From: Lactonifactor sp. BIOML-A5
GTDB lineage: Bacteria > Bacillota > Clostridia > Lachnospirales > Lachnospiraceae
Direction: 5' to 3'
NCBI RefSeq assembly: GCF_009677585.1
Contig: NZ_WKYV01000048.1
Coordinates: 1 to 17,825, forward strand
DNA length: 17,825 nt
Positions 7,439 through 12,611 of the stretch are shown piece by piece. Every line of letters begins with the position of its first letter. Position 1 is the first letter of the stretch. The notes beneath the pieces were generated by a model, which saw nothing but the letters and a program-made list of their open reading frames with translations, made no database searches and had not been told where the DNA came from. A program made the translations under genes and the position numbers.

Positions 7439-8180
7439 GGCTTCCTCCTCCCACTTCCCGGATGACCTCCAGAAGAGTATCCATGAATTCCTGTCTGTTT
7501 CCCTCATTTCTTACTTCTCTAAAGATACAGCCGTCCTTCAGTACAATGACTCTGTCGCAGAAGCTGGCGACATAGCTGTCATGGGTAACCATAAAGATAG
7601 TAGCCTGCAGTTGTTTTCTGGCAGTCTGGAATGCGTCGATTACTGCCTGGCAGGATTTGCTGTCCAGATTACCGGTTGGTTCGTCAGCCAAAATAACGGA
7701 GGGATGGTTCATCAGTGCTCTGGCAACTGCTGTTCTCTGCTTCTCTCCCCCTGAAATCTCTGCGGGATATTTCTCTATAATCTTCTCAATCCCAAAAATT
7801 GTGCACAGCTGTCTGGCCCTGTTCTCCATCTGCAGCGCCTGACTGCCTTTAATCACCTGGGGAACACAGATGTTCTCCAAGACAGTCAGACCGTCAAAGA
7901 GCATAAAATCCTGGAATACAAATCCCAGCTTTTCATTGCGCACCCTGGACAGTTCCTCTTCCTTCAAGCTCTTAATATTCTGCTCCCCCAGAAGAACTTC
8001 TCCACGCTCAAAGGGAATAAAACAAGAAATACAGTTAAGCAGTGTAGTTTTTCCTGACCCCGACTGCCCCATAATTGCAGCGATCTCTCCCTCCTTTATT
8101 TCAAATGACACATCCTTTAATACAGGATATACTGTCTTCCCTGAGGTATAAGACTTGTATAAATGACTTACCTTAAGCAT
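7425..8180 (-). CDS. ABC transporter ATP-binding protein (BceA/LolD-like)
   Basis: The 251-aa nucleotide-binding subunit contains Walker A GQSGSGKTT (38-46), Q-loop Q90 in FVFQDF, signature SGGEKQR (143-149, with E where many relatives have Q), Walker B VILADEP (162-168), D-loop GNLDSKS and switch H200 in MVTHD. The short length and the motif PTGNLDSKS place it with the MacB/LolD/BceA group that partners FtsX-like permeases. It is the first gene of the operon and overlaps the permease gene by 14 bases, so the two are translationally coupled. The ATG at 8180 is preceded by AGAGAGGG about 8 bases upstream. Confidence 0.93.
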   Translation of the reverse strand: MLKVSHLYKSYTSGKTVYPVLKDVSFEIKEGEIAAIMGQSGSGKTTLLNCISCFIPFERGEVLLGEQNIKSLKEEELSRVRNEKLGFVFQDFMLFDGLTVLENICVPQVIKGSQALQMENRARQLCTIFGIEKIIEKYPAEISGGEKQRTAVARALMNHPSVILADEPTGNLDSKSCQAVIDAFQTARKQLQATIFMVTHDSYVASFCDRVIVLKDGCIFREVRNEGNRQEFMDTLLEVIREVGGGSHDSE

Positions 8181-8220
8181 ACATTACCCTCTCTTTCTCC
8201 TTGTTTCCTTTATTAGACTG

Positions 8221-8229
8221 ATTTTAGCA
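8221..8229 (-). promoter_or_regulatory. Possible extended -10 for the ABC/two-component operon
   Basis: TGCTAAAAT on the minus strand fits a TGnTAtaAT extended -10 about 41 bases before the ATPase ATG. No clear -35 hexamer lies 16-18 bases upstream, so this is a weak call. An alternative further upstream, TTGTAT-17-TATTAC, overlaps the 8278-8292 palindrome. Confidence 0.3.
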
Positions 8230-8277
8230 AATCTTTTGATCTGAGCATATAAGGGCAGATGTAAGACTTGAACCATA

Positions 8278-8292
8278 TTTTGTAATACAAAA
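8278..8292. promoter_or_regulatory. 15-bp palindrome in the divergent spacer, candidate operator
   Basis: TTTTGTA, one central base, then TACAAAA form a perfect dyad midway between the divergent ATPase gene (start 8180) and the hybrid kinase gene (start 8424). Its position suits a shared control site. Neither LytTR proteins nor the hybrid kinase would be expected to use a simple palindrome, so the binding protein, if any, is unknown. In AT-rich DNA a 15-bp dyad can occur by chance. Confidence 0.3.
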
Positions 8293-8330
8293 CCAAATTA
8301 AGAAATACAATGTCCTATTACAGGTTTTTG

Positions 8331-8339
8331 TGATATAAT
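8331..8339 (+). promoter_or_regulatory. Extended -10 promoter of the hybrid sensor kinase gene
   Basis: TGATATAAT is a perfect extended -10 (TGn plus the consensus TATAAT at 8334-8339). A start point near 8346 is inferred, giving a leader of about 78 bases before the ATG at 8424. The -35 region is poor, which is usual for extended -10 promoters. I did not recognise a riboswitch in the leader. Confidence 0.5.
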
Positions 8340-8423
8340 TCTTTATATGACTGGCGCCCATTAACCAGGGACTGACAATGCACAATATCTATGCCAAAGT
8401 ATAATTCATATATAGGGGGACAC

Positions 8424-11222
8424 ATGAAAATTAAAAAAAACACAAAAACAATCTTTGCGTTCTTTCTGCTGCTATTGCTGCTATTGGGTTCTTTGCAGCA
8501 CACCGCTTTTCTTGTACAGGCTGAAGATGCCGTGCCGGAAAAAAAAGTTCTTAAAGTGGCATTTCCTTATATTAAAGGCGTGAGCGAGACGGATGAGAAA
8601 GGAAATCACAAAGGCTTAGTGGTAGATTACCTCAATGAGATTGCTAAGTATACCAATTGGGACTATGAATATATAACCGGGGAGTCCGAGGAGTTGATTG
8701 CGAACTTTATGGACGGTAAATATGACTTGCTGGGGGGAACTTATTATTCTGAGGACCTGGAAGGGTATTTATCCTACCCCGATTACAACATGGCCAGCAA
8801 CCGGGCGGTGCTCTTCTGCCGCAAAGATGATCTTGACCTGAGAACCTATGATCTCAGCACACTAAACGGCAAGACCATCGGAGTATACGAAAAAGCAGAC
8901 GAAAAGATTCGCAGACTGCAGGAGTTTCTTAATTTCAACGGTGTGGAATGCAAACTGAAATATTATGCTCAGGCGGACATGGTGAACGCCACGCTCTATC
9001 ATCATCTGGAAAATGGAGAGGTGGACCTGTTATTGGGAAATGATTTGGAAGACATTCAGGATTTCCGTGTGATTGCTTCCTTTGAGGCACAGCCTTATTA
9101 TATTGCAGTCGCTGGTGGAAAACAGGAGATTCTGGACGAATTGAACACAGCCCTTCGTTATATTCTTGAGGGGGACCCTGATTTTGCAGAGAAACACTAT
9201 GCACTGCATTTTCCTGAACAGCGCACTGCTGATATTCGATACAATCCCGAAGAACTAGAATATATAAAAAATGCCGGAAAAATTAAAGTGGCGGCAGTAA
9301 AGGACTGGCATCCTTATTACTGTATTGACGGGGACAAACAGCACCATAATGGAATTATACCAGACATCCTGGATGAGATCTCTGACTCTTCGGGACTGGA
9401 ATTTACCTATTGCTTTGCAGATACTTATACAGATGCAATCCATATGGTACAGGAGGGAAAAGCAGATATTCTGGGGTGGTTTCTGGATACAGAGGACGCT
9501 GCCCGGGAACAGGGACTGGCTCTGACTAAGCCCTTTATCACTATGAATAATATGATAGTGAAAAACAATTCGGTGAGCTATCCTTCCGGCAATCTTACGG
9601 GAGCTGTTCTGGAGGGACGGGTTCTCCCCGAGGATGTGCAGGCTGAACAGACCGTATACTATTCCACGACGGAGGAATGTGTAAAGGCAGTTAATCAGGG
9701 AGAGGCCGACTTTGTCTATGGACTTGCAACCTCTCTGGAAACAGAACTGCAAAAGCCCAGTTACAGAAATATTACGCCGGTTACCTTTTACAATACCAGT
9801 ACCTCAGTTTCCTTTGCTATGGTGCGTCCGGTGGACCCGGAACTGCTGAGTATCCTCAACAAGGGGATCAGCGATATCCCGGAGGAAAAGATGGACGCTG
9901 TCACAGGACGTAATTTTGTCTCCGGCAGCTACGTACCGGTGACTCTGAAGGAATTGATTTATGAAAATCCTATGGCCGCGGTCTTAATCGTTGCGGCTTT
10001 CCTGCTGCTAATCCTGCTGGCCGTTGTATTAATTGCCAGATCCAGAGTAAAAAGTACGGTACTGCAGGCAGAGTTAAGGCGTGCGGAGGCAGAAAGCAAA
10101 GCCAAGGGTGAATTTCTATCAAGAATGAGCCATGAGATACGGACTCCAATGAATGCCATCGCCGGTCTTGTGGATCTTACCTGCATGAAAGAGGGGCTCT
10201 CCGGTGAAGTGAAGGGGAACCTTGAGAAGATACGTTCATCCACAAAATATCTTCTGGCCCTGCTCAATGACATTCTTGATATGTCAAGGCTGGACGGCGG
10301 CATGCTTACCATTGCCTCAGAACCTTTTTCACTGGATAAACTGTTACGTGAAGTAGAGGAAATGACCAGGATACAAACTCTGCAAAAAGACCAGGAATTC
10401 AACTTCCAGACAGATATTGCGCACAGCGGGGTTACCGGAGATCCCATTCGCCTCCGGCAGGTCCTCACCAATCTTCTTTCCAATGCAGGTAAATTCACTC
10501 CCCCAAAGGGAATCATCACACTGGAGGTAAAAGAAGAAGCTTTTGAAAATGACAGGGCTGTGTATCGGTTTTCTGTTACTGATACAGGGGACGGGATTGC
10601 TCCTGAATTCCAGAAACAGATCTTCGGCGTTTTTGAGCAGCTAGGCACCAGCAGTTCTAAAAGCGAGGGTACCGGACTTGGACTTCCCATAAGTCAGAAT
10701 ATTGTGAAGCTCATGGGCGGGGAACTGATGGTGAATAGTACCCCGAAAGAGGGGGCAGAATTTTTCTTCACGTTAAGTCTTCCTGTAGTAGCTCCGGATG
10801 AAACGGAAGCCATAAAAAAAGAACCCGCGTCGGAAGAGTCATTTAGAGGAAAAAGGATTCTGCTTGCGGAGGATAATGATTTAAATGCAGAGATTGCCGA
10901 AGAGCTTCTAAAGATGAAAGGGATACTGACCGAGAGGGCTTGTAACGGCCAGGAAGCTGTTTTCATGTTTGAAAGCCACAAATCCGGGTATTACGATTTG
11001 ATTCTCATGGATCTGCAGATGCCGGTAAAAAACGGTCTGGAGGCAGCCAGGGAAATCCGAAGCAGTCAATTATCCGGAGGAAGCACTGTCCCCATTTTAG
11101 CCATGACGGCCAATACCTTTCAGGAGGATATCGACGCTGCGGAAAAGGCAGGAATGAATGGATTTATCACAAAGCCTGTTGACTCCAATTATATGTATCA
11201 GACCATAGGTGAATATTTGTAA
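8424..11222 (+). CDS. Hybrid sensor histidine kinase with two extracytoplasmic solute-binding (SBP_bac_3-like) domains
   Basis: The 932-aa product starts at the ATG at 8424, which follows AGGGGGA. The frame extends to 8391 without a ribosome binding site. In order: a signal peptide or N-terminal anchor with a leucine run (about 9-35, ending LVQAEDA), a first family-3 solute-binding domain (about 40-265, KKVLKVAFPYIKG ... GLVVDYLNEIAKYTNW), a second one (about 280-515, KIKVAAVKDWHPYYCIDG) and a membrane helix (about 527-550). The cytoplasmic part has HisKA with H570 in FLSRMSHEIRTPMNA, an HATPase domain with N687 in LLSNAGKFTP plus DTGDGIAP and GTGLGLPIS boxes, and a C-terminal receiver with D863 in LILMDLQMP and FITKPVD. 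This is the BvgS/EvgS plan, but without an Hpt domain. No response regulator gene is adjacent, so the output partner is elsewhere or absent. Amino acids or similar small solutes are likely ligands by family. Confidence 0.93.
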   Translation: MKIKKNTKTIFAFFLLLLLLLGSLQHTAFLVQAEDAVPEKKVLKVAFPYIKGVSETDEKGNHKGLVVDYLNEIAKYTNWDYEYITGESEELIANFMDGKYDLLGGTYYSEDLEGYLSYPDYNMASNRAVLFCRKDDLDLRTYDLSTLNGKTIGVYEKADEKIRRLQEFLNFNGVECKLKYYAQADMVNATLYHHLENGEVDLLLGNDLEDIQDFRVIASFEAQPYYIAVAGGKQEILDELNTALRYILEGDPDFAEKHYALHFPEQRTADIRYNPEELEYIKNAGKIKVAAVKDWHPYYCIDGDKQHHNGIIPDILDEISDSSGLEFTYCFADTYTDAIHMVQEGKADILGWFLDTEDAAREQGLALTKPFITMNNMIVKNNSVSYPSGNLTGAVLEGRVLPEDVQAEQTVYYSTTEECVKAVNQGEADFVYGLATSLETELQKPSYRNITPVTFYNTSTSVSFAMVRPVDPELLSILNKGISDIPEEKMDAVTGRNFVSGSYVPVTLKELIYENPMAAVLIVAAFLLLILLAVVLIARSRVKSTVLQAELRRAEAESKAKGEFLSRMSHEIRTPMNAIAGLVDLTCMKEGLSGEVKGNLEKIRSSTKYLLALLNDILDMSRLDGGMLTIASEPFSLDKLLREVEEMTRIQTLQKDQEFNFQTDIAHSGVTGDPIRLRQVLTNLLSNAGKFTPPKGIITLEVKEEAFENDRAVYRFSVTDTGDGIAPEFQKQIFGVFEQLGTSSSKSEGTGLGLPISQNIVKLMGGELMVNSTPKEGAEFFFTLSLPVVAPDETEAIKKEPASEESFRGKRILLAEDNDLNAEIAEELLKMKGILTERACNGQEAVFMFESHKSGYYDLILMDLQMPVKNGLEAAREIRSSQLSGGSTVPILAMTANTFQEDIDAAEKAGMNGFITKPVDSNYMYQTIGEYL

Positions 11223-11230
11223 TCAAGCAA

Positions 11231-11263
11231 AGGAGGAATTGCTCTCAGACAGCAATTCCTCCT
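11231..11263. terminator. Perfect 13-bp hairpin shared by convergent kinase and M50 genes
   Basis: AGGAGGAATTGCT (11231-11243), a 7-base loop, and its exact reverse complement (11251-11263) sit just after the hybrid kinase stop (11222). The right arm lies inside the last codons of the convergent M50 gene, encoding its GGIAV tail. The position suits a two-way terminator. The T-run after the stem is weak on both strands. Confidence 0.5.
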
Positions 11264-11934
11264 CCACTGTTTATATAGCCTATCCCCAGAATCCCTTTTA
11301 CGATGCTCCACAGCCCATTTAATATCCCGTTGTCCATAAGGGTCAGCGGTCGGCTGAGAACACCTGTCATCAGCAATACAATGAGAATAACGGGCATATA
11401 CCGGCCAGCCCTCTGGTAATAGTACTGTACCCTGGGAAAAAGTTCCCGCAGTACATTGGATCCGTCCAGAGGGGGAATGGGAATCAGGTTAAAGACGCCC
11501 AGCCCCACATTAATAACAGCCAGATAATAGGACAGATAATAGAAATAGGCAACTATCCCAGATGGGACCCCTCCAAAGAAGCGGACTATCAGGCCAAATA
11601 CAAACATAGATACAAATGCCATAAAAAAGTTCATGACAGGACCAGCAAGGGCCACTTGAATCATTCCCTTGCGCGGATCTTTATAATACCGGGGACAGAC
11701 GCGGACTGGTTTCGCCCATCCCATGTGAAACACCAGAAGACACAGGGTCCCCATAAGGTCCAGATGCCTGAGTGGGTTTACAGACAGCCTTCCATCCAGT
11801 TTAGGCGTGGGGTCTCCCAGGCGGTAAGAAACGTAGCCATGAGCAAACTCATGGGCTGTAATCGCCAGCAAAACTGCGGGAACCGTATAGATTAACTGCT
11901 GAAGAATCTGATAATAATAGCTCGAATACAACAT
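11245..11934 (-). CDS. Site-2 protease-like M50 family zinc metalloprotease (membrane)
   Basis: From the ATG at 11934 the product is 229 aa, the usual size of the compact rhomboid-like/S2P M50B proteins of Firmicutes. The zinc motif HEFAH (H28, E29, H32) lies in the first membrane helix, and the third ligand aspartate (D157) is in NLIPIPPLDGSN. Conserved GDPTPKLDGRLSVNPLRH, WAKPV and ALAGPVMNF segments are present, with about five or six membrane helices in total. Such enzymes cut membrane-spanning substrates within the bilayer, often in signalling, but no anti-sigma factor or other substrate gene is adjacent. The frame is open to 11982, but only the ATG at 11934 has a good site before it (AGGAGAG). 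It has its own promoter with a palindrome at the start point, so it is probably regulated separately from the upstream operon. Confidence 0.88.
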   Translation of the reverse strand: MLYSSYYYQILQQLIYTVPAVLLAITAHEFAHGYVSYRLGDPTPKLDGRLSVNPLRHLDLMGTLCLLVFHMGWAKPVRVCPRYYKDPRKGMIQVALAGPVMNFFMAFVSMFVFGLIVRFFGGVPSGIVAYFYYLSYYLAVINVGLGVFNLIPIPPLDGSNVLRELFPRVQYYYQRAGRYMPVILIVLLMTGVLSRPLTLMDNGILNGLWSIVKGILGIGYINSGGGIAV

Positions 11935-11994
11935 AGCACACTCTCCTGTTTTTATCATCTTAAACAATCTGCTTTCATACATGTTCTTTGGCAG

Positions 11995-12016
11995 ATGTAC
12001 GGTATTCTCCGTACAT
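11995..12016. promoter_or_regulatory. Perfect 22-bp palindrome at the M50 gene start point, candidate operator
   Basis: ATGTACGG (11995-12002), six bases, CCGTACAT (12009-12016). The predicted start point of the minus-strand promoter at 12024-12052 falls at about 12017, so the palindrome covers the first transcribed bases, a classic repressor position. The GC-containing arms make chance less likely than for the AT-only dyads. It could also act as a 5' mRNA hairpin. The regulator is unknown; the neighbouring MarR protein (12116-12574) is one candidate. Confidence 0.5.
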
Positions 12017-12023
12017 TAAAGTT

Positions 12024-12052
12024 ATAATATAAAGATATCCAGAGATAGTCAA
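12024..12052 (-). promoter_or_regulatory. Sigma-A promoter of the M50 protease gene
   Basis: On the minus strand, TTGACT (12047-12052) and TATTAT (12024-12029) are separated by exactly 17 bases. This is one of the best promoter matches in the window and lies between the MarR terminator and the M50 gene. Confidence 0.65.
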
Positions 12053-12074
12053 TGTAAATTATATGAAGAAACCA

Positions 12075-12118
12075 TAAAATTAAAATACCATGCAAAAGAG
12101 CATGGTATTTTAATTTTA
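12075..12118 (-). terminator. Long perfect hairpin terminator after the MarR gene
   Basis: Nineteen-base arms (12075-12093 and 12100-12118) pair perfectly around a 6-base loop. The GC-containing core ACCATGC/GCATGGT is flanked by A and T tracts, so on the minus strand the stem is followed by a T-rich ATTTTAATTTTA stretch. The left A-tract begins at the MarR stop codon itself. This is a standard intrinsic terminator, and it ends the operon that begins near 16903. Confidence 0.8.
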
Positions 12119-12574
12119 ATCATCTTCTTGTGTCATCTCACACAAATCCTGAAGCAGATGCAGCAGTTTCTCCAGACCGCACCGGATTTCTCTCAGCTCT
12201 TCCTGGGGCTGCTGCTGAATGTATGGGTCATACTTTTCAGAGACAGCCTGTTCGATTTCCCGAACCATGCGGGAGCCGGAAGCCGTCAGGGTAAGCTTTA
12301 CCACCCGTTCATCCAGGGTGTCTCTGCAGCGGGCTATATATCCGTCCTTTTCCAGGCGTTTACACATGGACGAGGCATTGCCGCTGGCCAAACCGATGGT
12401 TTTGCCAATAGTACCCACTGTCTGCTCTTCTGTGTGATGGAGTTCCAGAAGGATCCGAATCTGAATCATAGTCAGTCCTGTCTCGTCAATAATAGGCTTA
12501 AAAAGCTTCCCCATATATCCGGTAATGGAGCGGGTATAGTCCCATATCTCATTTCTCAAATCAATGCTGTTCAT
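12116..12574 (-). CDS. MarR-family winged-helix transcriptional regulator (second)
   Basis: From the ATG at 12574 the protein is 152 aa. It has N-terminal dimerisation helices, a winged helix at about 30-105 (TMIQIRILLELHH, EQTVGTIGKTIGLASGNASSMCKRLEKDGYI in part), the wing RCRDTLDERVVKLTLT (82-97) and C-terminal helices rich in Gln/Glu. The longer frame to 12649 overlaps the end of the upstream peptidase gene and has no ribosome binding site. The internal ATG follows AAGGAGGG. It is only distantly similar to the MarR protein at 1557-2042. The gene starts 37 bases after the M23 peptidase stop and ends in a strong terminator, so it is the last gene of that operon. Candidate targets are its own operon and the M50 gene with its palindrome. 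The ligand is unknown. Confidence 0.87.
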   Translation of the reverse strand: MNSIDLRNEIWDYTRSITGYMGKLFKPIIDETGLTMIQIRILLELHHTEEQTVGTIGKTIGLASGNASSMCKRLEKDGYIARCRDTLDERVVKLTLTASGSRMVREIEQAVSEKYDPYIQQQPQEELREIRCGLEKLLHLLQDLCEMTQEDD

Positions 12575-12611
12575 CAGACTGCCCTCCTTTCTCTGACTGA
12601 CATACAAGCGA

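Noticed and set aside
8181..8423. Search for an AgrD-like peptide gene or a riboswitch in the divergent spacer, including a 61-codon minus frame running from 8503 to 8318.
   Set aside because: That frame overlaps the signal-peptide coding region of the hybrid kinase in antisense, has no good ribosome binding site and lacks an AgrD-like layout. No known riboswitch core was recognised.
9959..10690. A 243-codon open frame on the minus strand opposite the hybrid kinase.
   Set aside because: It lies wholly antisense to the kinase's HisKA/HATPase region, which has clear motifs. It is serine/arginine-rich, has no ribosome binding site and no family resemblance, as expected for a shadow frame.
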